Assembly: GCA_013433145.1 (NCBI GenBank)
Contig: CM024170.1
Span: forward strand, 8,505,366 to 8,569,365
Direction: 5' to 3'
Source of the DNA: Ascaris suum
Taxonomy: Eukaryota; Nematoda; Chromadorea; Rhabditida; Ascarididae
DNA length: 64,000 bases
The position numbers were made by a program, and so were the translations under genes. Each line of letters begins with the position of its first letter. Position 1 is the stretch's first letter. Below are positions 50,400-63,754 of the stretch, piece after piece. The notes beneath the pieces are model-generated. The model was given only the letters and a program-made list of their open reading frames with translations. It made no database searches and was not told the origin of the DNA.

Positions 50400-53300
50400 T
50401 GATTCAACAAACACATGTCTCTTACACTATATTCGACAAACGCTTAATAACATTTGAAATGTTGGAATCAAAAGGAAGTTTGTAAGTATAAGCATAAAGC
50501 TGACTGGCTATTACTATGCTTGAAGGAGCGAGTGGCAGGGATGAGTGCAAAAAACCTCAATGTGATCATAGTGCTGGTAAACTGTGTCGATGAAACGAAC
50601 ATGATGGTGCTGAAAAACATATCTCTAACGAGTTGAAAGCCTTGACCGACTCATTTGCCCATCTTGTTTTTTCCTAACCCCTAAGCCTGAAACCAGAACT
50701 TCGACTCCTTATGATTGGAAAATTAGAATGCTTCAATGAGATCGTTTTTTATATTTTGAAAGGAAAGGAATAAACACTAATCGAATACAACATTTCTGAC
50801 ACAAAGTCGGATACCAATAGCAGAAAGGTTTACTGCAAAAGTCTCGAAGACTCCTCAATACTTCTGCAAAGCAAACCCCTCTAGACACCTCAAAATTTGG
50901 TCGGATCAGTCACAAACGTTTGATCAAGCTACGGCCACACATACAAACCCTCATAACGACGCAGTTCATGCACTCTGTTTCTCCGTTTATAAGCCCCTCA
51001 TCTTTTTGATATCACGAAACGGAAAAAGCTCCTCAAATATGCCTCCCTCTGATAAATACAGCCTTCTGCACTATAAACGTAAAGAACCGCTTCCTATTTC
51101 CCTCGTGAACGTACGTCGCTTCTGAAAATAAGCCCTTTCTAAGCTCGGCCTTCGAACATTCATCCGCTTTTGCAAGTTAAAACCACATAAGACAAGGCGT
51201 TTATAGCGGCAAAATACGGCGTTTCCATTTTTTGCAGAGGAAAACCGGTGATGCATAGGTAAAAACGTTAGCCAGCAATAGCATCTTGTGTGTTCTACTA
51301 TTTTTATTGGACGAAAGCAATCACCAAATTCATTTAAAATGCATCACGTTCTCAGTTCCTGCTCGTGAAACGAACGACACTACAAGCAGTTGTTTGACAC
51401 GGTTAGCACAACACAACTCCAACAACGGGCGTCGTCAGGACTCGCACATCCACATCAACCTGCTGCAGCAGATATCGAACAAAAAACACCCGAACGACGT
51501 GAACCGCTCGTCGAACATTCCCACTTGAAATCTGTGAATCTGTTGCAGCACTAAATTGACTTGCTAATTTTGTGCTATATTAAAGTTGCATAACTCATCG
51601 TCAAAAAGAAGATCGATCACAATGAAATTAAGGCTAGAGATGAGAGGTTGGCTGCACCTACCGAGCCTTACCACCGTGACCCATGTGGTCTGCAAGCTGA
51701 AACTGACAAACGGCAAAGCATAAACGCACGTACGCACATACGCAACTTGGTCAAAATGCATCCCTCTCAGGTGAGATGAACGCAAAGGCGAACTCGCGAA
51801 ATGATTAAATGATCACTTCTTACAGTCACCTTTTCGAACAACAGTATACCAATAGATCATTTTCTTGCTCAAATCGGGTCGCTTATGATCCCTATTCGTT
51901 GGCTAATATTTCCAGCTTCTGGTCAATTTTGCAGCTGTTAACATAAGCTCGGAAGGTAATGGCCACAAGATCGGAATACTGGCCAAGGAAGGGAGGTTGC
52001 CAACATACATCAGGTTCCAAGAACAGGTGGATTAAATGACTGGAAACAAACATTGGAAAGGAATATCGTAAGGACAACTGCAATAAATTCTACTGCTCAT
52101 GAACGGTGAGATCGAGAACGGTAAGATCGAGAACGAAAGCTCTGCACGGAGATGATGTTTTGGAACCGAAAGAAGGCTGCAAGAGAGCACTTGTGGAGTT
52201 ATATGACCACAAAGAAGAGTATTTCATTATAGAGAACAACACCTTTTAACTCATTATCTGACCGGTTTTCTTTTATCAGAAGCAGCAGTGAGAGTTGCTG
52301 GTTGATGGGAACGTTATGAGTTTCTCCTGTTCTTTATTTTCAGCTGTCATCGAAGAAATGTTTTCCGTTGCACGAGGAATAAAAAAGAAACGAGCAAAGC
52401 AGAGCTCCCAGCATACGCAGCTGTCAATAACTTTCTCGAAAGCAGCGGCATATAAAGCAACAACCATGGCCACGTGACTAAAAAATTGCATGAAGCTGAA
52501 ATAAGTCTCCGGCGCAACTTCACCAGCTTCATGGCTCGTTGGTGCAGCGATAGGCTGCTACTAGAGGATAGAGCACGCTTTGGTTGTATTTCGCTGCAAC
52601 ACAATGCAGAGGGAGGAGATCGGTGCGAATGCCGCAATCAGTGGATACGATATTTCTCATTTAGGAATGAAAGAACGAACGCTGCCCATCGGTTAGGATT
52701 AAATAAGCGGAAGTCGTTGGAGAATTCCAAGGAAGAACTCGTTGTCCTCCTCATTCCCCCCTCCTCCCCTCCCTCAACTCCTCGCCCTGCCGCCTAGAAA
52801 AATAGTCGAAACAAGCCATCCTGCCGTTAAATAATAAAACACAAACGTTACAGCACTTAATTTAATAATAATGAGCAAACATAGAAAACAAAACTTTCAT
52901 GTGTCGTTTTGCTTGCGCCAGCTGTTCAATAAATAATTTTTTGGTGGAAGATTTGTGCAAGCTTCCGCATTGGGTGATTATTCTTTGACACTCGTGAATA
53001 ATTTCACCTAAACAGTGCATTGTTACAACTTTGCCCATTTACTTGTCCAGGTTTGCTTATATGTTCCCTAGTTCCAGCTCGGGAAGCACATAAGCTAGAA
53101 GCAGGAAATTTGCTGCCTATAGTGCACACTAATGCTAACATTCCAGCTGAATCCCCTGCCTCAAAAAATTTTAGTCAGCCAAATATGCCTAGAAATTTGC
53201 ATACATCTCCAGGCGAAAACAACTTCATTTCACGCCTGTCCAGTCACGTGCAAAAAAGAATTCGTTTTGCAGACAGTTTATGCAAGCTTCCGCGTTGCTG

Positions 53301-53960
53301 GTTATTTCTTGACAGTTCATGCAATCGGTTATTCTCGTGAACAGAAGTGCAAACGCTGTTTTCGCCTTCTTTCAAGTAATTTTCTTTGAAAAGCCTTCAT
53401 GATCGTTTTCCTCGTTGGTAGCCGAGTGTGTGGCTAGAGAGTTGTGCACGATCCCTCTCTCAAATGCACATCTTTCCGATATGCATGGTTGAGAGGATAC
53501 GGGTGTGGCAACGACAATCTTTGTGATATTTGATTAATTATGCTCTGCTCTCATGCAGCTGTGAGGATAGTCACGGTTTGCAATCTTCATATCTGACCTC
53601 ACAGTTTCCAGCATTAATAATACTCTTGTCAGTGCTGTAGAACATGTCAATCGCGACGAAATGAAGACCACATCCGTGACCACAAGAGGCTCGTTGGAGG
53701 ACATACTCCGGAATTGTAACCCTTATAGTTATAACGTCGTTTCGATGTGAAGGAAAAGACCTCACGAAGCACAGGAACACCCATGCGGGGATTCATCACG
53801 TCATTCGGTGAACAGGTGAAACGACAGCGATTAAGAAACGCCTTGAAATTGGTTAGTTATGTCTGTAGGAATAAAACCATGAATACATCACAAGAACAGG
53901 TTAAAGTTCTTTACTTACATACTTTTGATTGTTCAAGTCACTGAGCACAACCCAGCCTGA
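50400..53960. other. No supported gene
   Basis: Upstream of NDUFS8. Frames up to 107 codons occur (for example 52474-52797 plus, 52347-52637 minus) but overlap each other and show no known motif. A diverged internal duplication (gcaagcttccgc..ttg) occurs at about 52957 and 53281. The NDUFS8 promoter should lie at the left edge. Confidence 0.5.
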
Positions 53961-53966
53961 GGGGTT

Positions 53967-54219
53967 TTATTTTATTTTAGCAATTTTATGTCTCAACCAT
54001 GGTTCAATATCCGCATAGGTATTGACAACTATTAGCTGCCCGTAGTTTGCGAGCATATCCGTGTGTTCAGTCCACCGTGTTCTTGCTCCTGCATTCAATG
54101 CGGGCGGAAGTTCGACGCCCGCACTCGTGTTGTATACACATGTTGCTCCATTGAGACACGACGCGATTTCCGCATGAATTAAACGGTTCTCATCTTTCAC
54201 CAGGTATATTCGTCGATGC
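53967..54219 (-). CDS. Possible terminal exon, protein not recognised
   Basis: After acceptor ttaattcag (phase 2) a frame of 83 codons runs to TAA. It includes YLVKDENRLIHAEIASCLNG, ATCVYNTSAGVELPPALNAG and LIVVNTYADIEPWLRHKIAK. The composition looks like a folded protein with three Cys and no low complexity. AATAAA motifs overlap the stop. I found no upstream exon and no family match; it could be a chance frame or a gene remnant. Confidence 0.35.
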
Positions 54220-54863
54220 CTGAATTAATTACGCTGATTTCGAGACAAGCTGAGAGGAAGAGGAAAACGGCAGTTTATTGGAGTCACATCAGGGTAGCGA
54301 CTGATTGTGCAACTACGTAGCAGGAAGTAAATGATAGTTATAACAAGTTCTTGGGAATCACCGAGATCAATAAGACCTCATAATGACGAGTTTCCCTCAT
54401 GTAGGAATGCTCTGAGCAGGTACTGAAATGATAGCAGGAATTTTAAAACGAAAAGGCGACAATGCGACGTGACGGTTAGGGAGGAGGCCGATTGGACATT
54501 GGGTGCGAGTAACGTTTCCCTTCATTGGTGGTGGCAAGGTAGTGGTAGAGAGGTGCGAACCATAATCATTAAAAAACGCAAGGTGACTCAGTACCTTTGT
54601 TACGGTGATTTACTAACTTCACAGATATCAGTTAGGATAACACGATGTGTAATCATTTATTTCAGCAATGAGCCATTTCTCAAATTAGCATCTCTAAGGC
54701 GATTTGTGTCTCTAGCAGCGAAATTAATTGCCAAATGACTGGCACGATGCGCTGAATATAATAAAATCTTTTTGCACAGTGTTTGAAATCTTGTGAGGAA
54801 TTTTGTGGAGAGTGCCTCTTGATGCGAGAAAAGTGAATGCCTTCTCTAGAGGTAGGTGAGTGA

Positions 54864-54877
54864 GGGGGGGGGGGGGG
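54864..54877. repeat. Poly-G run (14)
   Basis: Homopolymer inside a purine-rich stretch between the unidentified 54-kb exon and the chemoreceptor-like gene. Confidence 0.9.
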
Positions 54878-55285
54878 AGGCATGACACGAGACAGCAAGG
54901 GAGCAGATCAGTGGAAAAAAAGAACTTATGCGTGCGTTGAGGAAGTTTGAAGAGGTTTAAGCAAAGGCGAAAGACCGCTTCTCAAAAAACCTTTTGGTGA
55001 AGATGGCGTATTTCAAGATGGACTCACTTGAAGTGCGTTCGAAGCACAAACGAATGTAAAACAAAGATGAATAGCGGATAATTGACATAAGGAAATGAAA
55101 ATCGATATCCTGAAAAACCTTTTTTGGACTTTATCGGAACTTCTCAAATCCAATATCGATTCACCTCATCCAAGAACTAGGTGGCATGTGTGGGCAATCT
55201 CATACTGAAGGTTCCATGAGGCAAGTTCATCAATTAAAAACATTCAGCGTATTCATTCTGTTTAACATCGTTATTAGAAGAGTTT

Positions 55286-55636
55286 GTTGGATATGATTCT
55301 GAAGAGCCAACCCAAGATATCTACTCATAGTCAAACACTGCAGTCGTCACATTTAATCGTATAGTCGATTCTCGTTTATTGTTCCTCACATAATGTCATT
55401 GAACGACTTATATGCTTCTGCGCCGCCCATGGCGATATCTAGGTCCTATATAAATCGGGCTGTCGGTCCGTTTGGATAACTTTCGTTCTACTCGTGTTTG
55501 GGTTTCGTGGTACTGCCCCATATACAGCTTTTTCTGTTTCGCGTATTTGTCGCATATCGGCGCAGACAGACGGTACTGGCTCGTGCCTTCTGCCTACACT
55601 CGGTCCCTTCAGTGCCGCCGATGCCGGTCACAGCAG
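55286..55636. repeat. Dispersed 0.3-kb repeat, copy 2
   Basis: Diverged copy of 2771-3076. It carries an extra segment of roughly 60 bases around 55545-55605 (cgcatatcggcgcagacaga...) before the shared 'ccttcagtgccgccg' end. Confidence 0.8.
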
Positions 55637-56171
55637 AATTGCTAAATTGCCGTAGATTTTTAAGCCTACTTTTATTCAAGGAGAGGAGTAATAAGGTGTA
55701 TTTCTCAAAATGCTCGAATGCGTACATGGATGGCCGTTGTTTGGGTCGAGAATAGAGTAATTTCGTCTATTTTTTCCTTGGCAAGTGAGAGCAATTTTCA
55801 TCTCTCAGGGAAGGTCGTCGGGACACATTGCAGTATTACCTGCGTAAGGAACGCAGATCAGCTGCCGGAATCACTCCTATCTTATGCTTCATCGCTTCCG
55901 CAGTGAACCTCGCCTGCCCCTTCCATTGCCCCGGTCCGCCCAGATCGGCCATCGCTTAGTGGATGGCGAAGACTACTTTGTCATTTCGTGGAAAACGGCG
56001 GAAGCATATTCCAATTTCTGCAACAATGCTCGTTTTTCCAAAAAAAGCGCCCTTCCGCATGTTATCGCACATCCTTTAAGGAACTTATCCAGGTCAGTTG
56101 GGAGGGGGGGCGGGGTATATTTTTCGGAGATATTTTCTGGATCAGAGAAATAATGAACTGAATGGATTCAC

Positions 56172-56346
56172 CAAGTATCGTCAGATAGTCGGCAACGCGG
56201 TTCGTTACACTTTCCGAGAAGAAGAGTACAATCATAATTGCATAGAGGAGCATCGCGATTCGGGTCATCATTAATGCACAACGCTTTTCGGCGAAGTAAT
56301 CCGAGCGATTAGCCACTTTTAATGCCTCCTTTACGTTGTATAGATC
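56172..56346 (-). CDS. Putative chemoreceptor-like 7TM protein, exon E
   Basis: DLYNVKEALKVANRSDYFAE then a membrane segment TRIAMLLYAIMIVLFFSES. The charged 'Y..KEAL' helix before a membrane segment recalls the loop before TM6 in nematode chemoreceptors. Acceptor ctcttttgag in phase 0 joins exon D. The 3' end is uncertain: a donor at 56172, or read-through to the stop at 56062. A final exon near 56.0 kb (acceptor gttgcag) is possible. Confidence 0.5.
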
Positions 56347-56772
56347 CTCAAAAGAGAATTGCATTCATCAAAATTTTTTGATTTTTCCACATTAAATGCG
56401 ATATCATCTCCTCTTATTATTAAGCACTTTTCACCGACAAAAGTTTCATTGAAATGTTTTATGAATACATAGGTATGTGTCTTTTAGTTCGTTATGTAAA
56501 TGGTATGGTAATTAAATGCGTTTTGCAAGTTGGAACTGAATTGCGCAAAGTGCTAAAAATATTCGGAAAAATCACATAAAACGAAATTTTAAAAAATATT
56601 GTTGCAAGAAATCAAATTTTGCCTGAGAACCACTTTGATCCCGAGGGAAATTGTTGTGCACTTGCAATAATATCTAGAAAGCCTTAATTGGTTTCATTTG
56701 AGGTTAGAGAATGTAGAACATATATTGCTTGGAGGAATATAACCACGAAACATTGGAATGTAAAATGATTAC

Positions 56773-56932
56773 CTGGAAGTAAGGATAAATCATTAAGGCC
56801 GAGGCAATTACGACAATAGCATACGCACTAGCCAGTATCACATAATTCGCTTCAGCAGCAAATGGCCAAAGAAGCTCTCTAGCGAAGAAGACAATGCCTG
56901 GCCCGATTCCGATGCGATGTCCACTGATCAGC
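56773..56932 (-). CDS. Putative chemoreceptor-like 7TM protein, exon D
   Basis: LISGHRIGIGPGIVFFAREL then LWPFAAEANYVILASAYAIV and a further hydrophobic run ending YPYFQ. This gives one or two membrane segments. Acceptor gtttatag, donor GTAATC, phase 0 out, which fits exon E exactly. An open frame at about 57.0-57.2 kb does not splice to it in any way I could see. Confidence 0.5.
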
Positions 56933-57578
56933 CTATAAACTCACTGTGAGCAAATTAATATCGTCTTTTGCAAGATGCCTTACGAATGTGCAGTACGCTT
57001 TCTGAGGATGTGAAAACAACATTAAATAGCATTGAGTGGACCTTCGCGGTTCCATCTCGTTTTAAAGTGCACTTGACGATGTGTTGAGGTAGAGAAACAT
57101 TGGTCGAGTCTGAAATCATTCTAATAAGGCGTAATGGGACCGACAGAAAGAATGAATTTGCATTAACACGCAGTGGAATAGCGTGCATATACTTTAAAAT
57201 TTCCGCAATTATTGTTTCGATCATCGACTCAGTGTGGCAGAGTGAGTGAATTCAAAAATGTGGAAATATAGTCATTATTTTCAGATGTGGTCAGTCCAAT
57301 GACCATGACCAGAACATCAAACAAATCAATTCACTCTTCATTCTGCCTTCATAAAGCTCTTTAATTCGTCCTGGAAACGGTTCATAAATTCCCTTATTCG
57401 CTATTTAAAGTTTTCGGTTCTTTGATTTCAACTACGAGTGACCAATAATAATTCTCAAATGATTCGATATAACACGTCTCATATATACTATAATGGGAAA
57501 TAATGGATTTACAATGATAACAGTATTGAATGCGAACAATTCAGAACCAACTTTCGGATAGCGCAATCTTCACAGAAC

Positions 57579-57678
57579 ATAAGGAAGAGATTCTCGTATT
57601 TATAAGAAGCAAGTCGAACGAGTAAGAAACAAGCAAAAACACTCAATGCTTTCCTCTCTGCTTTACAGTACGTCTCAC
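57579..57678 (-). CDS. Putative chemoreceptor-like 7TM protein, exon C
   Basis: Follows acceptor tatttttgcag in phase 1. ETYCKAERKALSVFACFLL then VRLASYKYEN has a membrane segment bracketed by 'ER' and 'YEN', a spacing seen in nematode Sra/Srab-type receptors. The frame stays open to about 57512. The end given (phase 2) suits exon D but the donor is weak. Confidence 0.38.
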
Positions 57679-58391
57679 CTGCAAAAATACATTGAGAAGA
57701 ATTTAAATATCATAACATTAGAAAATTTTAAATAATTGTCTGTAAATATTTTTATATTTTGACAGTATCACTCCAGCGTCTTAGAGATGACGATTATCCG
57801 GGATTCCCATTCAAATAAATCGCCTTTGTAGAGTAAACGTGAAAACGCTAAAGGTAGGTTTGGTGATGAATTCCAATAATCTCTCAATCTGAATGATCAC
57901 CATCTGATGTGTGTTCGTTGGCGATATGTTACTTCCAAAGAAATGCTCTATATTACTAGCTTCAATACAGCACGCAAATTTTCACTGTCACTATGAGGAA
58001 ACTAAAATAAGAGTATTGAAATGCGAAAAGGTAATTTGCGGGGAAACGGAAATGATAATTCGCAGCCAGGTAAAAACAATTATGAGAGAGCTAATAGTGA
58101 GAATCACTGCAATATCCCTCACTCTAGAAACGAGTACAGATCTCATTGCATCGAACGAAGAAGTGCAGGATAATGTTAAAATTTCAGACCCATGTTGAGA
58201 GTGGATTAAACCGTCGAGACGACTTGATAGATATTCTCAGAGGTCTAAAGACACAGATACTCAAAAATCGAATGTATTTTTGCAGTTGCAAGCTTCAAGG
58301 ATATGTTTTCAACTTTCGCAGAAAAAAATTCACGAAAACGATGGTGTTCTTCGAGTTCGCTTAACTATGCCCTCATTCCAAATTTGCACAC

Positions 58392-58470
58392 CTTCAAGAA
58401 GGTCAAACGCTGTATGAAGGCCAATCGATAATGCAAGCAAATCGTCGCTGGAACTTGCATTGAGCGAATC
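58392..58470 (-). CDS. Putative chemoreceptor-like 7TM protein, exon B
   Basis: Reads DSLNASSSDDLLALSIGLHT then AFDLLEG, ending in phase 1 at donor GTGTGC. The acceptor shown (ccaag) fits exon A in phase 0; a better-looking acceptor (atttcag, exon to 58486) would need phase 2. The next exon continues in phase 1. Confidence 0.38.
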
Positions 58471-58872
58471 CTTGGCAGCACATGAGCTGAAATGCATGAT
58501 TATTGTAGACAGGGGAGTGGAGTAAGGGGGAGGGTGAGGGGGGAAGTGACTAGAAGAAAAAAGAAGGACAAAATAATATTGTGTGAAGCTTCGACAATGA
58601 AGGCTTATATCCGAGAATTCCCAATGAGATTCTCTCTTAATTCACCTTTATAAAGTCTTTTCAAGCGTAAAAGCAAACGTAATTTTCAAGCATCAAAATG
58701 TAACGTTCAAAGGATTCATCACGAATGATGTCTGATCAATTGGTTTTTGCTTATTGAATTTGAATACTGAAGTACTGAGTAGTAAGTCAAAAATACTGAA
58801 ATATAAATGTCGCAATTCGACTGTTCTTGTGGATTGACAAAATTGCAGTGCGACTTATTGCAATACGATAAC

Positions 58873-59193
58873 AGCAGTTTGCAAAGTAAATGCAATATGA
58901 GAACATCGTTTCAATAAGACACAAAGGAGATCTTTCTTCAAATTTCTGTCATACACAATTGAACCCATCAACATCGCTTTGTTAATGAGCGTTGATGCAA
59001 GTTTTTGCCAAAATTCAAAGAAATTTGCATAATTTGACCGTTTAATGCTCCATTCGATTTGAGCGTACAGGAACATATTTGCAAAAAGCATAATTGGAAG
59101 AAGTATCGCGAAAAATGTGAATGCCACATATGAGGAATGAAGCGATAGTTTCGAAACAAATTCCATTAAATCGACGATCTGATGAAAACGCAC
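58873..59193 (-). CDS. Putative chemoreceptor-like 7TM protein, exon A
   Basis: An open frame of 107 codons follows a very good acceptor (gttgtcttttag), so it is probably an internal exon; the first exon would lie above 59.2 kb and I could not find it. SSYVAFTFFAILLPIMLFAN is a clear membrane segment. A later VYDRNLKKDLL recalls the 'H.NLK.L' loop of nematode Sra/Srab-type chemoreceptors. Donor after ACTGCT (phase 0) is a choice; the frame stops at 58855. Membrane protein likely, family assignment weak. Confidence 0.4.
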
Positions 59194-59792
59194 CTAAAAG
59201 ACAACTGGTTAGCTTGATATTTTTAGAGTGGGCCAAAACGCGTTCGAGCGACGGAATTAAACTGTGCAATGTAGTGAAACATTTCCCGGAGACTGAAACA
59301 AACCGTCCAGTCGAAGTTTCAAAACAAAAAATGTTGCGTCAGCAATGCTGATGGTAGGGCAGGACGAGCAGCCAGCAATTGTGCTGTTCAAAATTCGGTA
59401 TGCGCTGCTACCGGCATGGCCGCTCCATTTTCACGCGGCTGCTTCATTTCACCGGTGGGCGGTGAATGGTGAACGGTCCACAGTTACACTGATTGAGGGA
59501 TGTTAACGTAACCTTGAGAATAAGCATGAATGGTAGTTCACATTCAAAACTTGTAAATGGCGGGTGATAAAATGGTCGGCTTACTGATGTTTTGAAAAGT
59601 GCCTCAAAAATCAGGTATGAACCGAAAATTACATATGGAAACTGTGTTTTCTTTTGACAGAGATGCGAAAGCAGTGCACACATACTGCCTCTTAACTTGC
59701 TTTAAAAACCCACAGTAACGCTCAGCAATCAGGAGTTACTGATTCTGAAGAGGAATATTCGTTTGTAATGGAGACAAACAAGCTGCTACAAA

Positions 59793-59804
59793 GGGGGGGG
59801 GGGG
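59793..59804. repeat. Poly-G run (12)
   Basis: Homopolymer upstream of the chemoreceptor-like exons. Confidence 0.9.
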
Positions 59805-62800
59805 CGTGAGGACAGGAGACAGAGGTGAGCAGTCTCACTTATTTTTTTGCATAAGCAGTCGACAAAGCTTTTGATATGCGCGAAAGATTTTAAAATATCA
59901 CAAAGATAAAAACTGAATTACTCGTATTGCTTATATTTCTGCCTTGGAGGTTCTATAGATAAAGAAGGATTTGGGCTCATAAGAACAAACCGCGAGAACA
60001 GTGAACAAGCAGTGATGGCATGAGGATATGTGCATTGAGAATGAAAAGACTTTTACTTGAATAAATTATATATTTTTTCTCTCTTGAGGGCAATTCTGGG
60101 GACAGAGGAATGATAACTGAATTTGCGATGAAAAGGGCACTGAACGGCTCAAGCAGATAGAACGTACGATAAGCCGAGTTGTGATGAACTAAGCCAACTT
60201 CTAGATTTAAAGCTTCAGTGTGTCAGTCGATTAGTGAGCGAAAAGGGGCTTCGTAAATTGAGTTTAGCGGTACGGAGCTTCACGAATCACGAGGTCGGTT
60301 CTCAGCAAAATCCGATTAAGTGACGACGCCATACTTTAGCTCCCTTCGTTCCTCAGATCTTCTCTAACTGCCTAACAGCATCTCCTCTTATAAGTCTGTT
60401 TCGCTTGTTAGCAGGATTCGCCAACTTGTGGATGCCGTTGATGCCTTATCTTCAGGAAAAACCTCGCAAGAAAAAAAATCTCGATGGCAAATTGGAACTC
60501 ATCCTCTGCTTAACCTTCGTCATGCTTTCAGCACTGACATATGCTTAGCTGCAGTATACGTTTAAGTGAATTATACTCTACACAATTAGCACTAAATAAG
60601 AGCCTGGAATATTGTTATACGAGGAACTTGGAATAATGCTGTAAGATATAATCAAAATCTTCGGTTCTAGCAATGAAGCATATTGATATTGTGTGACGCG
60701 TTTTTACGAGAAAATGAAATTCGAGCCATCACCTTCCACAATAGCGGATGCTAATTTGAGTGTTGTTTCATTTTGCAGAATACAGCCTGTGCATTGAAAA
60801 TTGAATATCAGTGCGCACATTGGAAGAGTGTTAGCACTGCTCCAATTTCCGCCGAAACAGAGGAATGCTGACATTCCTTAATGAGACTTTAATCGTTTCT
60901 ATGCCAAATTTGTTTGCACTTCATGTATTATCGATTCGTATGCAAATGGGACACATGAGTGTAATAAACCGACAGATTTTTAGTCAAGACTAACGGTTAA
61001 TTTGTGGTCAAAAATTAACGTACAAATTTATATAAGAAGTCATTTCCAGGATAGAACCTATGACCCATTGGAATATCTCGATGATAGCGTTAATCTGAGT
61101 GAGCAATCGAGAGAAACGTTTTGTTAATGCAATAATAAGGTTTTATTCATTAGCTTATTGGAGGCTCCTGTCGGAAAATACAAGGCCGACTTTCAGACCT
61201 CCTGCAAGTCCATCCGTTCTTCACCTCTTTTTTCCATTTCTAACGAGTGTAGCTCTATTTAATGCGCTCATAATGTTACTTTTGTAATAGTATTTCAAAA
61301 ATAAGCGAAGTAATATTTAAGGTGAATGAAGGCTGAGGATGGCGAATGTGAAGGGAAGAAGCGTTCTGCTAAAAGAGATGATGCTTTTTAATCTGTTATA
61401 AGAAATGCAGCCAATAAACAGTCATAACGACTTGCCGCAGGCAATTTGAGGACGAGAATATCGAACGCAAAGTTCCTTCGCATATAAATAATTCGAATTT
61501 AATTCAGCTGCTTCTTCTCTCTGACAAACTTTCATGTTGAATTCGAATCAGCTAAAATTTGTTCAGGAGGCACGGCATTCGATAGATCACAAAATACAAG
61601 ACATGTCGCCTTGAAGGGCCATAGAAGTGAACTTTACAATGCAATCATTTTGCAATGGGGAACAATTTTCCTGGAAATCGTGACGATTCTTAGATCGTTT
61701 GCTTAATTTTCTTTCTTGAACAGATTAGCAGTTTCGGTTGAATGATACTTCTTTACTTGCTGAAAAAATGATACCATTTGAAATCAAATAATAGAAAGCT
61801 TTCGGTGAATTTTCCATCGGAATGCATTCAGCGATTCAATAGTTGCAACGCTATGTGGAATATATCGGCGGTTATTTCTTAACGTTCTAATTTTTTAATG
61901 CAGCATCAAAACGTGCCATGTTTATTGCACTTTCGTTTGAAATATTTGGGACATTTTGTTTGCATTTTGATTAGGCAGCATAAGGCGGGCTGCTTAAAAA
62001 GGTTCGAGGCGTATTCACTAAATTCCTTTGAGTCACTGTTCCAATTTTGTCGCTAATATCTTCCAAAGGTGAGGTGCACGAAAGTTTTTCTGATGCTCAT
62101 CGGTGATAGTATGGAATTTAAACGTTGAATCATTTCAGTATATCTGCAGCCTAAGATTGACACAATGCATGTGCAAATTTGGCAGATAGAAATTGAGCAC
62201 TGCCAGTGCGCTTAAGCGTTGTTCATACCTTCGAAGAGGAAAAAATCCGAGTCGTCTGTGATGAGAAATATGTTATCATCGCGTGATGCCTTTCTCAACT
62301 TTTTCTTTTCTCCTTCACTTTCCCACTTTTAGTGCAGCATCTTTTTATTACATCACACCGTAAAAAGGCACTAATATTTGGAGGTGGCACCGATGACTCG
62401 CCCACTAAATAAACTTTATGTTTTCGGTTTATGGACCGACTATCAGCACACAGCATTGTCTCCTTTTATGCGTTGATGACTGCTGACGCACAATTCAAGC
62501 ACCACTTCATAATCCATCATAAGCATAATATGAACGACGTGCCCGTTCGTAAATTTCATCACGCTCTCATGATGATCTTCAGTGGAATAGTTTCTGTCAT
62601 GCAATCAAGCAAAACGAAACAGAAATAACACATTATCCTCTCCAAAGCGCACTGGTAGCGACGTCGTGTCTGTGCGTCTTTATACGTGCAAATATGTCTG
62701 TTGGATAGTTTCATCCCGGGAAGCATTAAAGCTCATGTTCTGGCAAATGATAACTCTAATCGTTGAGAATAATTGTTAACCACCCTAATGTCGCTAAATT

Positions 62801-63754
62801 TTTCTATATCAGTGTAGAAGAAACTCACTGATGCAGCGAAATAAATGTGCATATCGAAGAAGGCGAAAGGTGAACAAGTTTGTAGTGCTTTCACCTTTCA
62901 TTGCGATCGCGTTCAAGCTGTAATCGGAGCATTTCTTCTAATTTCCTTTTGAATAGCTCTAACTACTTAATTGTCTTGCAATACTGTTGAAGCAGCAGTA
63001 AATCTCACTGTGGGATTTATTATTAACAATAATGCTACCACCTCACAAATTACATGTACTTCAGGTACTACAATCCAGTATTGACTGTTGAATAAAATTA
63101 GGGAATCATCACAGTAGAGAACAGCTTTCGAAAAAGCGGTTAACGCCTTATTTTACTTGTTTGAGAAAAACAACAACTTGACACCTATAATTTCAGTGAA
63201 CGTTCGTCTTCGGCCAAACCCACCCGGTGCATCAATTTTTAAGGGAGAAAAACACATAAATACACATAAAAACTTTTGCGGACTAAGGGATTAAATTTTG
63301 CGATCGGTAGGGTGCAAGCTGATTTGGGCACGATTTAACACGACTGATTTGAAATGAGCCGCTCAATAAAAATTTGAGTGATTTGTGGCTAATTTACGAC
63401 ACTGGTTAGACTAGTGTGTCGGTTCGAAGAAGCGCATATCTCGCCCTTCTCTTCTAGCACACTTCCTGACTGGTTTGAAATGCCCTGCAGTGCAGTACAT
63501 GAACGTTTTCGGGAAAGCTACAGCAAAACACTTAATACTCATCCGACTGCGAAAACGGCTGTCACGAAACACAATTTAGCAGCACCGTTAACAAATCACT
63601 CGGTACCATGAATGGGCCCCAAATTATACAGCTGAATTGAAGCATTTTAGTTCATTAATGGTTTATATTGAAAATCATTATGAGGAGCTACTTCTTTATG
63701 CGCATTACATCCATAAAATTGTGACATAACCTTTGGTGCTTCCCAGATAAGAAT

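Noticed and set aside
52276..52797. Overlapping hydrophobic (minus) and charged (plus) frames
   Set aside because: They mirror each other across strands, with no motif and no consistent splice partners.
53410..53500. tRNA-like stretch (ggtagccgagtgtgtggct)
   Set aside because: It suggests a D arm, but I could not form an acceptor stem, anticodon arm or GGTTCGA B box.
56955..57224. 90-codon minus-strand frame within the chemoreceptor-like gene
   Set aside because: It lacks a membrane segment and no splice phase links it to exons C or D.
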